Shown: positions 21,796-33,650, counted from the stretch's first letter. The stretch is 64,000 nucleotides of DNA from Homarus americanus (GCF_018991925.1 NW_024727688.1:349501-413500); one strand, 5' to 3'. Notes: generated by a model not told the origin, from the sequence alone. Numbers and translations are program-made.

Positions 21796-23924
21796 AGCTG
21801 CGTTTCTTAGAGCCTGAAGTTTGTCTGTCTGGACACTCAATAGACCACTTTCAGTAACTTGGTGAAGATTACATTAAGGCTGCTGGCGCCTGGGATGGAA
21901 TACTACCTACTCCCTTATAATACGTTGTTTTCATCCAAGTTGATGCTTTTGTGTTTTGTAAGTAAAGATGGAGAGGGGAGGCTGTGTTGCCTCAGGGTCC
22001 CAAGTTCAAGTATACGGCTGAACGACTGTATAACATCTATGTTTGTCTGTCTTCGTTCACGAGCTGTTTGTTTTTAGGAGAGTTTAACAGCCTAACAATA
22101 TCAAGCAAAGTCGCTCTGATATGCTTACAAACGAATTAATATACACACACACACACACACATACACCCACACACGTGCGTACACAGACATGAACACATAG
22201 AGACACGAAAAAAAGCACACACAATAGCTCCCACAAACACTCACTCAAACAGAAATCTACGAAGAGACAAGCGGTGCTCCAGGGGGACACTACTGCTGCT
22301 AACAATGACAGTTACAATGCCTCATACGTGTCTCACTTCACACCCACGAGCCACAATTATGTCCTTTCTTATCGATAATTACAACACTTTCCATGTATCT
22401 TATGATTCATGTTGACAGTATAATCCCTGGACCATCGTGTGACGGTCCTCGTAACAACACAGCCGCTATCATGCCAGTAACAGCTCAACTTATACAGCCC
22501 AGATCAAACGCCTTCACGCACCCAAAACGAGGAGGCTATTTGTGCCAATTAACGCCTTGTAGATGATTGTCACGATGGGTGTGCTAGAGGTCTCGCGTGA
22601 TGGGTGGCCATGGTAGGTGTTTGGGGGGGGGAGGGAGGGGGTAAAAAAGAATAGGTTGAGAAGGGGTAAAAACAGAGAGACGAAGATGGATGAAGTGGGC
22701 AAGGGAAGGAAGGGGGTTTCAATCAATTAAGTTTTACAACAATAATCCCTTTTCTATCGTGCCCTCCCCTGCCCTAGTAAGGAATTGCGACCGGGAAGAA
22801 GCTAGAGCCAGTAGGTTTTATTCTCTATGTTTGGTAATAGTCTTCTGACCAGTGAGAAATTATTGAATGCGATTTTCGTACGGGGAAATTCCATACGAGT
22901 GAGTTATCAGTCTACCGCTTCCATGACACGCATAGGTGCTTGTAAAAGCTTCATTTTCAGCCACTAATTTGTTAGACTAATGCCACTTTCGCAGGTAATT
23001 CTCGGCAGTATTCCCTGTACCGTAACATAAAAAAAAAGGTTAAGTACCCCGTCTATAAGCGTTACGGACAATCAGGGTTCCAGATCTCGCATGTTAGCCT
23101 GTGCTCCATTTATCACCGTAAGAAACCTTTATAAATTCTGAGGTTCTTTGATCATTATGCAACACTTCAGGTAATATTGCAAGGGATATCCACAAAAAAG
23201 TTCCTAAACGTCTGATGGTGTCGATAATAACACGGTAGATCGTAAAAGTTTGATAAATTATATCAATTATCTTTTCCCCGCTTCTGCTTATTGAGTAGCG
23301 TAGACCAAGATAAACAGAAGTCTAAAGAAAATTGGGAAATTATAGCAGTTTTAGGTAGTTTAGGTAGTTTAGGTAGCTGACAACCCTGAAGTATAATTTT
23401 AACCAGTCTGAGTATGGCAGATGGTGAGGGTAAGGGGTGTAAGGAAGGTTTATAAAGCACAATAGAAAAAGCAACTATAGGAACACTGTTGACAATGAAC
23501 ACTGATGACAAAAGCGCTTTTTTTTTTCAAGGGAACGAATGTGATGTTGGACAAACACTCACAAGAGAAACCTATCAGAGTGAAAATATGTAGTGTATCT
23601 GTAATCTTATACCAACACTCACACTACTACTAATCAGAATGAGCAAATACATTCTGAACACAACCATACTTCTTTTTAGGGTGAAAGAATATGGATTAAT
23701 ACTCTGACGAATTTTTGAAGAGTGAAAGACTGAGTTGTGAGACCAAGGATCACAATAACTACACGTGTACTGGGTTGTTACGTGCATTAGTGCTGGCCGG
23801 GAGAAAGCCAGGTGGTCTACTTTAACAAATTAGTGTAACACGCAAGTTGTCAGGTACACACAGGATGTTTATCTTATGGCTACTGTATTCTGACACCCAT
23901 AGGTTGTACTGATACTAATACTAC
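21796..23924. other. unannotated sequence with minor repeats
   Basis: No gene is recognised. A CA run lies at about 22142-22160, a G-rich run at 22622-22640 and three copies of a 10-base ttaggtagtt unit at about 23341-23374. Confidence 0.45.
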
Positions 23925-24200
23925 AACTACTACTACTAATAATAATAACAATAGTAATACTAATAATGAAAATAATAATTGAAGATAGCCATAATAGTAA
24001 AAAATAATAGTAAAACAAAACAATAATTAGTTTTTTAGAAGCACGTCCATATAAAGTATAAAGTTTATGCATAGTTTCGTAATAAATGGGACTGTATGGA
24101 GATAGTAGTCGTAGTAGTAGGATAATACTCCTTAGTTATTATTTGTTTGTTCTAGTAGGTGGTAGTATTAGTAGTGGTAGTAGTAGTGGTAGCCATAGTC
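23925..24200 (+). repeat. degenerate TAC/TAA/GTA trinucleotide repeats
   Basis: actactacta and ataataata at 23930-24010, then gtagtagtag and ggtagtagt at 24105-24195. Imperfect microsatellites separated by AT-rich sequence. Confidence 0.75.
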
Positions 24201-24239
24201 TGGTGTGTCTTGCGTACATGGCTTCATAAACAAACTTCT

Positions 24240-24925
24240 TTTTTTTTTCAACTATATTACAAATTTATTATTTTTTTTTTTATTTTCCTCCTCTTCTTTC
24301 TTTATCCGTACACCGTCCAGTTCTCTTTTATTTACTTCTTCCCACCTGCCCTCCTCCTCCATCTCTACTGCTTCTCTTCTCCTCCCCTTTCTCTTTACCA
24401 ATCCTTCGTCTCCTTGCTCTGTCAATTTACCTTCTCCCCTTTCCCTCCTAATTCTCTTGTACTAGCCCTTTCTCTATGCTTTTACCTATCCCTCTCATTT
24501 CTCATCCACTTCTCTCTTCCCCTCCTCCTTATTTCAATGTTCCCCTCCCCATTCTCTTTTAATGGCCTCACTAACCCTCTTCTTCTATCTCAATTCCCCT
24601 ATCCTTTACCATCTCGTTCTTTTGCTTTTCTTCCATTTCCTTATTGTCGTAATTTATCCATTATCTTCCAGTTCCCCCCTTTCCTCTTCTCTCCTTGTTC
24701 CTCCTCCTTTTCCCCTTCTCTTTCAGTTCCCACTCTTTCCCCCTTCTCCAATCCCCCTTTTCCCCTTTTCATCTAGTTCCTCCCACCCTTCTCACCCCCC
24801 TCCCTTTCCTTTTCTCATCCGATTTCCCTCTACTCTTCTCTTCCCTCCTCATCCAGTTGCCTTTTCTCTCTTCACCTATCACTCCTCTCCTCTTCTCTGC
24901 TCTGCTCTGCTCTGCTCTCCTCTCC
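24240..24925 (+). repeat. long pyrimidine-rich tract
   Basis: About 685 bases are dominated by C and T, ending in about five TCTGC pentamers (24893-24918). It opens Phe/Leu/Ser/Pro-rich frames in all three + frames (up to 205 codons). Simultaneous opening of all frames shows these are composition artefacts. Confidence 0.85.
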
Positions 24926-25085
24926 ACCCCCAGGCCCGACGACTTTGCTCTAGCCTCGCGTGCCGACCCAACATTTTCAGCGATTAACCCCTTAACTCTT
25001 TATTATCTAGACACTTGCAAAAATCCACCCGGGGACATTAACCACTGTTGGCACGCCCCTGGAGCCGACTCTCAGTTTAATGCCC

Positions 25086-25155
25086 CTCAGATTCAGATAC
25101 TTTCGTGATGGTTCAGATACTCAGATTCAGATACTTTCGTGATGGTTCAGATACT
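25086..25155 (+). repeat. 34-bp tandem repeat, 2 copies
   Basis: The unit is cagattcagatactttcgtg plus atggttcagatact, at 25088 and 25122, identical over most of their length. Confidence 0.92.
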
Positions 25156-25180
25156 TTATGGGGGTAAATACTAAAAGGTT

Positions 25181-25312
25181 AAGTTGCTTTATTGTGGTTT
25201 GTTGAGGAAGATTAAGTTGCTTTATTGTGGTTTGTTGAGGAAGATTCTGTTGCTCTATTGTGGTTTGTTGAGGAAGATTCTGATAATTTTTTATGGTTTG
25301 TAGAGGAAGATT
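25181..25312 (+). repeat. 33-bp minisatellite, 4 copies
   Basis: The unit is aagttgctttattgtggttt plus gttgaggaagatt, starting at 25181, 25214, 25247 and 25280. The last copy is diverged. Confidence 0.94.
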
Positions 25313-25659
25313 CAGATATTTTTCTCCGCATTATAAGTACAAGCTGATATTTCGGTATTCAGTAAAGGTATCATACACAAGCAGATGGTATATTAATGTA
25401 TTTCACTGGTCATGTCGATGTTGTTGATTCATTTATTGACTTTGATGCATGAGCACAATTTACAGTAGCCAACCTTGACCCTTGACTTTATTTTAATGAT
25501 TTGGCCTTTGGGGGGGAGGGGGTCACTGTCAATCACTCATTAGACATTATTAAAGGATCGTGTGAAAAAAAAAAGCGAAATTATGGTTAGTGTGTCCGCA
25601 GAGTTTTATTTCTTATTTGTATTTCCTGACACATCAATTCTCTGAGGTCGATAAAATTA
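25313..25659. other. unannotated AT-rich sequence
   Basis: Nothing is recognised. A G-run lies at 25510-25521. Confidence 0.5.
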
Positions 25660-25810
25660 GCGTCCTTAAAGGGTTAAATCATCGTACTCAAAGGGTTAAA
25701 CTATAGTCATCAAAGGGTTAAATCATAGGCATCAAAGGGTTAATTATAACCATCAAAGGGTTAATTATAACCGTCAAAGGGTTAAACCATAGTCCTCAAA
25801 GGGTTAAAAA
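25660..25810 (+). repeat. 22-bp minisatellite, 7 copies
   Basis: gggtta recurs at 25671, 25693, 25715, 25737, 25758, 25779 and 25801 with a 21-22 base period. The unit is like tcaaagggttaaatcatag plus a few bases. There are no unique spacers, so this is not a CRISPR array. Confidence 0.93.
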
Positions 25811-25945
25811 ATCATGAATAGTTAAATCTCTTATTTGATTACTGGCAGGAGAATATTAAATTATATGACCGTATAAAACTAAGTCACTGAACTGATTGAC
25901 TCACTGAGTACATTTTTCTCCCGTTACTTCAGTCTATTTGCAACA

Positions 25946-26250
25946 TGGGCTACATACTGTACCCCATGACCCCACACCTACCAAGACCCATTACCGTACC
26001 CCATGACACCCCACACCTACCAAGACCCATTACCGTACCCCATGACCCCCCACACCTACCAAGACCCATTACCACCCCATGACACCCCACACCTACTAAG
26101 ACCATTAGTGACATTACCCATTACTGTACCCCATGACCCCACACCTACCAAGACCCATTACCGTACCCCATGACACCCCACACCTACCAAGACCCATTAC
26201 CGTACCCCATGACCCCCCACACCTACCAAGACCCATTACCGTACCCCATG
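25946..26250 (+). repeat. 37-39-bp minisatellite with higher-order duplication
   Basis: The unit contains gtaccccatgaccccacacc and taccaagacccattacc. gtacccc starts at 25959, 25996, 26035, 26126, 26163, 26202 and 26241. A three-unit block (37+39+39) at about 25956-26073 is repeated identically at about 26123-26240, 167 bases further on, after a damaged copy. Confidence 0.93.
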
Positions 26251-26639
26251 ACCCAGTTCCTAAGTCATCTTTGGTCATGAACACACCACTAAAATAGAAT
26301 GAATTTTAAGTTACCGTAATTAAAAGCAATCCTATTACCTTACCTGGATGTGAGTGAATCTTAATGAGTGAGTAAGGTTGATACTCTGTTAGTAACGGTC
26401 AGGTAAATATGGCTTCTTCATCCAGGGTTCATTATTCTCGCTGTTGTGGGTCCGGTCACTCGGGGTCTGCCTTCTTCTCTACAAGTGTCAGTTCTTGTGT
26501 TTCCCATGTTGTTGGTTCTGTTTTGTCTCTTATTCTGTGTCTAATTCTCCTTTATTGCATACTGATATTTTCATTGTTTTTCTCTCTGTATTTTTATTAG
26601 CAAGACAATGTCATTATCGTCATGCGTTTTAAAATATTT

Positions 26640-26644
<5 letters not shown>
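26251..26644. other. unannotated sequence
   Basis: No gene is recognised. Confidence 0.5.

Positions 26645-26693
<49 letters not shown>
26645..26693 (+). repeat. (TG)24 microsatellite
   Basis: A perfect TG run that opens Cys-Val frames. Confidence 0.97.
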
Positions 26694-26697
<4 letters not shown>

Positions 26698-26854
26698 CTC
26701 CTCTTATCCCTACCCATCTACAGTATACTTCTCTCTGCATCTTCCACTTCATATATTCTCGTCTTGTCTCTCTCAAGATCTCCCCAAAATATTTCTCTAC
26801 CAAATAAAAGTTCCGAATGAAAGAGCCCCAACATTAGGCCTGCCCCGATGCGTC

Positions 26855-26999
26855 CCATCACCACCACCTACCACTACCACCACCTACCACTACCACCACA
26901 ACCACCCTCTACCATCACTACCACCACCATCATTTTCCAGTTTCACTTATAGCTACTCACCCACCACCACCATCACCACTATCAGCACCACAAATGATG
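26855..26999 (+). repeat. degenerate (ACC)n repeat
   Basis: Imperfect accaccacctaccact motifs over about 145 bases. Confidence 0.85.
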
Positions 27000-27059
27000 G
27001 TGTTACTCCTTGGTCAACTGCACTGTATAAGGCAGAACCACTTGATAAGAGGTAAAAGG

Positions 27060-27450
27060 TATGATGAGGAGGAGGAGGAGGAGAAGTAGGGGAAGTATAA
27101 GGAGGAAGAGGGTAGGGGGAGGAGTTTTGAGGTTGAGGAGGAGGGAAGGGGGAGTCTAGGGGGGGAGGGGGGTAAGGGGAGAAGAAAGAAGGTTGGAGTT
27201 AAGGAGACACGGAGGAAGATGACTGGAAGGGATGGTAAAGGGGGAAGGAAGGGAAGAAAGAAAGGAAGTAAAGGGTAAGCGGGAAGGCGGAGGTAATTTA
27301 GAGGTCAGGAGGTAAATTTCGAAAGTTTAAGTTGTAAGGAGGACAAGGATGAGTTTAAAGAGGATTAAAAAGAGGGAGAGACAAGAAGAAAGAGGAATTT
27401 AGGGGAAATGAAGGAAGATATGGAGGGAAAACAAGAGAATGTGAAGAAAT
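27060..27450 (+). repeat. purine-rich tract
   Basis: About 390 bases are almost all G/A, starting with (GAG)n at 27066-27083 and including G runs (gggggagggggg near 27160). Confidence 0.8.
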
Positions 27451-27576
27451 TAAACTTTAAAATTTAAGATCGTGACTTTTAGAGTGGATTTATTTTTCTT
27501 TCTGAATAAATGTCTCTGAGAATCATTATGGAGATTATGTGACTCGTTAATTCTCGTGCTTGGATCCTGACACTAA

Positions 27577-27755
27577 CCTGACCAAACCTAACCTACACTA
27601 ATCTAACAATTATACAAAAAATATAGTATTCTATCCCAAACTTAACCTAACCTAACCTACTCTAATCTAACAATTTTACAAAAAATATAGTATTCTATCC
27701 CAAACTTAACCTAACCCTACCTAACCTAACTTAATCTAACCTAACTTAATTTATA
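27577..27755 (+). repeat. CCTAA telomere-like locus with a 64-bp duplication
   Basis: Scattered aacctaac pentamers occur throughout. A 64-base unit beginning aatctaacaattatacaaaa is repeated at 27600 and 27664 and carries CCTAA repeats at its end. Degenerate ctaacctaactta sequence follows to 27755. Confidence 0.85.
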
Positions 27756-27773
27756 TAATCTTACCCCGGGTTC

Positions 27774-27795
27774 GGTTCGAGTCCCGTGGTTAGTT
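27774..27795 (+). other. tRNA B-box-like motif
   Basis: ggttcgagtcccgtgg matches the internal RNA polymerase III B box and T-arm of tRNAs. No A box or cloverleaf fits upstream, where the sequence is CCTAA repeats. It may be a SINE or tRNA-derived fragment, or chance. Confidence 0.25.
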
Positions 27796-27952
27796 TTGTC
27801 AGAAAGTCATCACAACACATCGCAATGTATCCGAGACTAACAGCTTCCGATATTCTAGTCAGCAAAACCTCCGGCACAGAAAGACCTTTTTCATTGGTTA
27901 ACTTTAATATAATTTACCAAAGGCGAAGTTAGACCCACAAAAAGGTTGCTCT

Positions 27953-28095
27953 CCACACCTGCTACTGATCCTGCTGCAGATCTACCACACCTGCTGCTAA
28001 TGTTTTCGTTTAACCACACCTGCCGATGCCACAGGAGATCTACCTACCCTACTACTGATCCTGTGGTAGATATCTAGTCCACCTGTCACTACCAC
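27953..28095 (+). repeat. decayed repeat around actgatcctgctgcagatct
   Basis: Two to three imperfect copies share ccacacctgct and actgatcctg(c/t)gg motifs (near 27955, 27986, 28015 and 28050). Confidence 0.45.
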
Positions 28096-28139
28096 TGCAC
28101 TAATGTACTTCCCCTACCTTATCATAAATAGTGGAATTG

Positions 28140-28335
28140 TGGTGCAGTCGAAGAGTAAGGGAAGGTGTGGAGAGGATAGAGAGATATGAGGGTAAGGAGT
28201 GTGAAAGGTGGGAAGGGAAGGTAGGGGTGGGAGGTGATGGAAGAGACTTGACGTGAAAGGAGGTAGAGAAGAAGAGAGAAGTAGAGGTAGAGTGGGGGAG
28301 GGAGAGAGGTAGTAGGGAGGGAGAGAATTGAAGGT
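28140..28335 (+). repeat. purine-rich tract
   Basis: A G/A-rich stretch (gtgggggagggaga near 28292). Part of it is complementary to the pyrimidine stretch about 100 bases downstream. Confidence 0.7.
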
Positions 28336-28395
28336 TGATTGACGGCCACCTGGTTGTATTGAGACCTTATCATACATGACTGGAAAAACACAATA

Positions 28396-28512
28396 GCTTC
28401 TCCCTCCCCCTACATAACCCACCTCCCCGGTAGCCACATCCACCCTCTACTCTTGCCTCCCCATTTCCCCACCCACTATCCGCTCCTTCCCTCTTTCCTC
28501 AGCCTCCACCAA
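28396..28512 (+). repeat. pyrimidine-rich tract
   Basis: A C/T-rich stretch. Its tctccctccccc (28398-28409) is complementary to a segment near 28294-28304, making a short inverted repeat across the switch point. Confidence 0.65.
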
Positions 28513-29011
28513 CTCAAAAAAAAAAAAATACCAGAGATTATTTATAAATGGAAACTTTAGTATTGATCCTTATCTTTCATATTTATACCAAGTTGGTTAT
28601 ATATATACAGGTTTATACGGTGTTCCATTACTCCTTAGTATTTTGATTGACAATGTGTGCTAGCTAATAACATTTTCCATTTCTTTCAACGAATTTATAT
28701 CAAAACTATTCGGTCTAGAAAATAATCAGTGTTGTAAATGAAAAAAAAAATAACCCGGTCCATAATACAAGAGTTAATATGAAATGTAGAAAATAAATCT
28801 TTAACAAGGTAAACAATGTGACAATGCTCAGGTATAAAGAGATATATAAATACTCATAGCGGAGCGTAAATTATGAACACCGCTTATTTAGTCGTAACAT
28901 AAAGAACGCTTATCACAATTATAATTAAATTTATCATCACGCTTATACCTTAAACTCATACGAATTTCATATACAGCGAATACTATCTTACAGGGTTCAT
29001 TAGGGCTAGCA
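28513..29011. other. unannotated AT-rich sequence
   Basis: Two A-runs (28516-28527 and 28741-28750). No gene. Confidence 0.5.
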
Positions 29012-29150
29012 TTCCCATTAAAACTGTGTCCCAAAATCTCTGTTGTTAGTTGAGGTTAGGTTGGATGCTGGGGCCTATCAAGACTGGGCCCCAATCCTAA
29101 TAGTTAAATTAGGTTTCCGTTGGGGGTTTATTAATGCAGGCGCCTATTTG
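29012..29150 (+). repeat. GGGCCCC family, locus B
   Basis: Contains ggttaggttgg and the shared family end ggggcctatcaagactgggc followed by cccaatcctaat (29069-29100). Confidence 0.65.
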
Positions 29151-29504
29151 ATTAAGTTATCAAAATCGCGTTCCTTCACCACGTTCTTGCATTTTCTTCT
29201 TTAAGGGAGAAACACTAAAAATATATCATTATTACCGGACCTCAGAGCTTTAATTATTATGCATTACCTGACCCGGTAACGTCTGCCCACGTCCTCGCTT
29301 CGCTTCACATTTTCACGTCTCCTCTTTAGGAAAAATCCTCCCCATTCTCTCTTTCTCTTTCCCGGATGAGAGATTCTGTCTTGCCGTCAGCCATTGTGTC
29401 CGAAGAATGGCTTATTACGGTCAGAATCGCCGCCACAGTAGGGCTATGGGGACCGGCTACCTGTATGTGGGGGGGGGGTGCCCGGGGTGCGGTTGGTCTC
29501 TTGA

Positions 29505-29507
<3 letters not shown>
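29151..29507. other. unannotated sequence
   Basis: No gene is recognised. A G10 run lies at about 29469-29478. Confidence 0.5.

Positions 29508-29566
<59 letters not shown>
29508..29566 (+). repeat. (GA)n microsatellite
   Basis: About 29 GA units, perfect. Confidence 0.97.
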
Positions 29567-29568
<2 letters not shown>

Positions 29569-29723
29569 GTCTAATGAAAGTAGCTCAAAGAAAGTTAATC
29601 ATTTGATGTCGGCGGCTCGAGTCCTTTTTTCTTTCATTAATTAGAACTTCCGAACATCCGCCCCTACCTTCCTCGGCTATAATATGGGATCCTTTAATCA
29701 AAAAACTATTACCTGTATTACGA

Positions 29724-29759
29724 CACACACACACACACACATACACACACACACACACT
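29724..29759 (+). repeat. (CA)n microsatellite
   Basis: A CA run with one cata interruption. Confidence 0.95.
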
Positions 29760-30029
29760 TACCTTCAATCGACTCATTCAATGTGTTCGAGATTTATTCC
29801 CCAAATTTAGCAAGACTGATGATGGCATTTTCATCAATATATTATTAATACATTTTTATATATGCGCGAAGGAGCCTTTCCAACCTATGAATATCATTAC
29901 TTTCCATTGTGAGGATCTGACATCAAGTCGTCGAATTTTATACACTATTTTGATGAGAACTGATGTAGCCGCCGCGATATGGTTAGGCTTGGTGGTGGCT
30001 CGGTATTATATGTCGTGAGTGACTGCTTA

Positions 30030-30285
30030 AATAGACCCAACTCTATCGGGCCCAATCCTAATCCAAGTGAGTTCCAGTTCTAATGAGTCTCACTGTCTTA
30101 TGGTGTTCTCAAATCTAATGGGGCCTAGTTTATGTGATCTCTGTCCTAATGGGCCCCATACCTAAGGGGTCTCAGTCTTAATGGGCCTAACTTTAAGGGT
30201 TTACAGTTCTAATGGGATATAGTCAGCCGAGGTCTCAATAATAATTGGTCCCAGTTTTAAGGGGTCTCAAACCTGATGGTGAAAT
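30030..30285 (+). repeat. GGGCCCC 16-bp minisatellite, locus C
   Basis: The clearest tandem form of the family, with consecutive units such as gggccccatacctaag, gggtctcagtcttaat, gggcctaactttaag and ggtttacagttctaat (15-18 bases each, about 14 units). The core is close to GGGCCCCAGTCCTAAT. Confidence 0.8.
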
Positions 30286-31228
30286 ATTGTAGACAAAATT
30301 ACAGCCGAGATTTGCCGAAGGAAGATGTAAATTGCTATGTTCAGTTTAATGAATAAATTTAAAATATGGATCTTTAAAACGCGGAGTCTAGCTTACTGGT
30401 GGAATAATACTCTCCCAGGTGACTTTATATATCTCCATATGTAGTAAAGTAGATCATTATACATTTTTCATATCAGATGCAATTAAATTTTTATCATCAT
30501 ACGTTCATACATTAGTCACTTTGGATAATACGGTACACCAAACCTTTTTTTCCTGAATATTCATATGTAATATTTTTTTAGGTTTAGTCTATACTAAATA
30601 TGTTTAAAACATGAGGGAAAGATTAAAGCAGGAATATCAGAGTTGATTTTGTTAATTATGGAGATTTGGGTGACTAAAACGGGAATGAGATGAACGAATT
30701 TGAGGCCATTCAAAATGACGAAAAAAAAATAACTATTCAGAATTTGTAAATAATCAAAGCATTTTTTGATCACGTCAACCCAGAGACTATGTAATCTCTA
30801 GCCGATTAAAGTTTATCTGAAGTATATAAATATTAAAAACATTAGTGTGGATTTTAAAAAAAGTGCAGCGCTATATAAGGATTAAAAGCGAACAGAGAAT
30901 AAAAGGCAACACATTAAGCACCTCCACAAAGTAAGAATTTGTGCATTTTAATATGATAAAAAAAACTACTTTGCAAAAAGAGAATTCGCAAACCTGAACT
31001 AAAATAAAATGCAAATCGTTGTCATAGAGTGAGTTTTAAAACTGAAATCTAAATTTAAATTGCGACATTCTGTTCCCATGTGAAAATAGACAACACACAC
31101 CGCCGAATACAAAAATCCAAATACGGCTCCTGATGATAATATTGTACATTTATTCAAGATAATGTTTTATGAATCACAAGAAATCTGATTTTCCTTTATA
31201 CGACTTTATGATCAATTCTTATGCACGT
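30286..31228. other. unannotated AT-rich sequence
   Basis: No gene or repeat is recognised. Confidence 0.5.
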
Positions 31229-31446
31229 GCGATGGCAATATACTAGTGAAGAATGATGTTCTTTGGCCTCGATATATTTTCTTTACAAATTTTATATAAC
31301 ACGAAACAGATTGCAAGGGAACAGCTGCGATGGCAATATACTAGTGAAGAATTAAACACAAGGACTAAACTAAATATGTTCTTTGGCCTCGATATATTTT
31401 CTTTACAAATTTTATATAACACGAAACAGATTGCAAGGGAACAGCT
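31229..31446 (+). repeat. recent direct duplication, 98/120 bp
   Basis: gcgatggcaatatactagtg begins both copies, at 31229 and 31327. The right part (from atgttctttggcctcgatat to acagct) is identical over about 71 bases at 31256-31326 and 31376-31446. Copy 2 has 22 extra bases (around 31353-31375) that copy 1 lacks. The right arms are 120 bases (40 codons) apart, so a 68-codon frame runs through both. I recognise no protein in it. Confidence 0.96.
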
Positions 31447-31725
31447 GGAGATAACGTAGGAATATTCGTATATGACCGTAATTTCTGCTTCAAGTAAGTT
31501 GTTGCGCTGTCTCAGAAACTCATTTGCATGAAGTCGTGTGCAGTTGGATACGGCACTGGGTAGTATATGGAAACTGACACGGCACTACAACACACGAGAC
31601 ACTGTAGGCGTATTACCATATAACAGCGCAACAGTCTAGGACGGCCACATCCAGTGCAGAGGGCTGGGAGTTGTTGCAACTTCTTTACCTCAAACTATTA
31701 ACGCAACTAAAATGAAGATAAATCA

Positions 31726-31728
<3 letters not shown>

Positions 31729-31763
<35 letters not shown>

Positions 31764-31792
31764 AGACACAAAACATACACACACACACACAA
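31729..31792 (+). repeat. (CA)n microsatellite, two runs
   Basis: CA runs at about 31729-31758 and 31780-31792, separated by cata/caga-type sequence. Confidence 0.93.
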
Positions 31793-31851
31793 TGTTAGAT
31801 CCTTAACCTGGGGCTATACACCAGCCAGCTTCTATGTAGTCTCGGTACTCT

Positions 31852-31856
<5 letters not shown>

Positions 31857-31904
<48 letters not shown>
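31857..31904 (+). repeat. (CT)24 microsatellite
   Basis: A perfect CT run. Confidence 0.97.
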
Positions 31905-31907
<3 letters not shown>

Positions 31908-31918
31908 CCTAGCCAGCT

Positions 31919-31942
31919 CGTGTGTGTGTGTGTGTGTGTGTC
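31919..31942 (+). repeat. (GT)12 microsatellite
   Basis: A perfect GT run 15 bases after the CT run. Confidence 0.95.
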
Positions 31943-32107
31943 TCAACAACTGGTGCTGGCCGTCGTCGTAAACCTTGGTGCACCTCTGGGATAGCTCAAC
32001 AGCACCTCGGCGATCCTCCACACGCTCTGTAAAACTCATGAGCTAACAGAATACAAGTCCAAGTAACTTTCTTACCTAAATAAAAGCCAACGCTTCTTTT
32101 TATCGTC

Positions 32108-32140
32108 TCTCTCTCTCTCTATCTTTTTTTTTTGTCTTTG

Positions 32141-32187
<47 letters not shown>
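32108..32187 (+). repeat. (CT)n microsatellite, two runs
   Basis: CT runs at about 32108-32120 and 32151-32187 with a T9-10 run between them. Confidence 0.95.
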
Positions 32188-32190
<3 letters not shown>

Positions 32191-32919
32191 TACCTTCGTC
32201 CTTGAATATATGTTTAAAGTGGAACATCTTATTAAAGTCCTGTGGGAGTTGGGGGGGGGGAATAGACAGGCTTTATGTTCCATCAGCACCAAGGTGAAAT
32301 GCGTCTCTGTCGTTACACCTGCATTCTGTTTATGTATTTCTGCACTACAGCAACTAAGGTTTTTAACTACTTGGTTACCATGATTTAATACGCTGAGTTG
32401 AATCATTGTATTGAATGGGTAAAGACATCATACTCAAAAGATGAATTTATTGTGATTTCTGGGGTTAAAATTACGTGTTTCAGAGGTTTAAAATATATTA
32501 ATCAATGTACTGTTTTGTTGTAGTCAGGTGGATTGGCATTATAATTAGGAAGTAAAGCAGGTAAACCATATCAGTTCATACGCTAGGAAACAACAACTAA
32601 TTGATATGATTGTTTATCCAATACCGTCTATGTCCCTTACTTAACTTTCATCCAGTCACATTAGTCAATCAATCCATAACCATCTATTTTGTCAGTCAAC
32701 TCATCCATGCTTATCTATCAATCCCCGTCATCTTCATCTCTCAGTCAGTTTCCATTTACACTCTTTAGTAAATACGTAACTATAGCACCTACACCACCCC
32801 CTACTTTCACCATGAACCCACACCACCAACACTTACACGTTCACCCATTTTATACCCCACTTACCACCCAAATTTCTTGCATCCATATCCTCGACGCCAG
32901 TAACACTCATATCCCCAAT

Positions 32920-32951
<32 letters not shown>

Positions 32952-33196
32952 TACGTCTACCGACACATGATCCACGATAATACCGAAATAACCCGCGACG
33001 TCCCTTCATATTGCGAATCTGTCTGTAAAAAACAAAAAAAAAAGATATACCTCTTGTCCATTGTGTCATTTCCACTTAGCCTTATGAGGTGCAGGCGGAT
33101 GAGAGTAATGACATTCCTCACACACAGGACAAGGGGAGAGTGGAGATGAAGGACATCCAGTTAGGTTTAGTCATCTCCTTTAGTCATGTTGTTATT

Positions 33197-33200
<4 letters not shown>
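32188..33200. other. unannotated sequence
   Basis: No gene is recognised. A CA run lies at about 32927-32951 and a G10 run at 32251-32260. Confidence 0.5.
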
Positions 33201-33260
<60 letters not shown>

Positions 33261-33650
33261 TTCTTTATCTGTTTTATTTTTCTATATTTCGTTTTAGTTC
33301 TATCTCTTTTTCTATATGGATTTCGTTTTCTTTTATCCTTCCTTTTATTATCTCTTCCTATTAATCTTTCAGTCTCTCTTTCCCTCAATTGTCTCTTATC
33401 TATTATACTTTCTCTCATCTTCCTTTTCCTGTCCTCGTATAATTCCTTTTAATTCTTTCCCTTCCCCCGTCTTTCCTCTAAGCCCTAGTCTATTTTTTCT
33501 GCTTCCCTTCCTTCAAGCTCTCTTCTATCTCTCCAGTCTCCCTTCCACCAGGTCTAAGTCTCTTCCTTCGTTCTCCCTTCCACTAGTCTCTCCCATTCTT
33601 TTATCTCTCAATTTCTCTCCCTCGTTGTCTCCTCCTGATGCCTCTATCCC
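33201..33650 (+). repeat. (CT)28 and pyrimidine-rich tract
   Basis: A perfect CT run at 33201-33257, then about 390 bases of irregular C/T-rich sequence. The Phe/Leu/Ser-rich frames here are artefacts. Confidence 0.88.

Noticed and set aside
24159..25108. Several Phe/Leu/Ser/Pro-rich + frames resembling membrane proteins
   Set aside because: All three + frames are open at once over a C/T tract, which fits composition rather than coding.
25660..25810. Regular short repeats resembling a CRISPR array
   Set aside because: Units are contiguous at 21-22 bases with no unique spacers, and the DNA is clearly eukaryotic.
27774..27795. tRNA gene suggested by ggttcgagtccc
   Set aside because: No A box, acceptor stem or anticodon arm can be built from the upstream CCTAA-repeat sequence.
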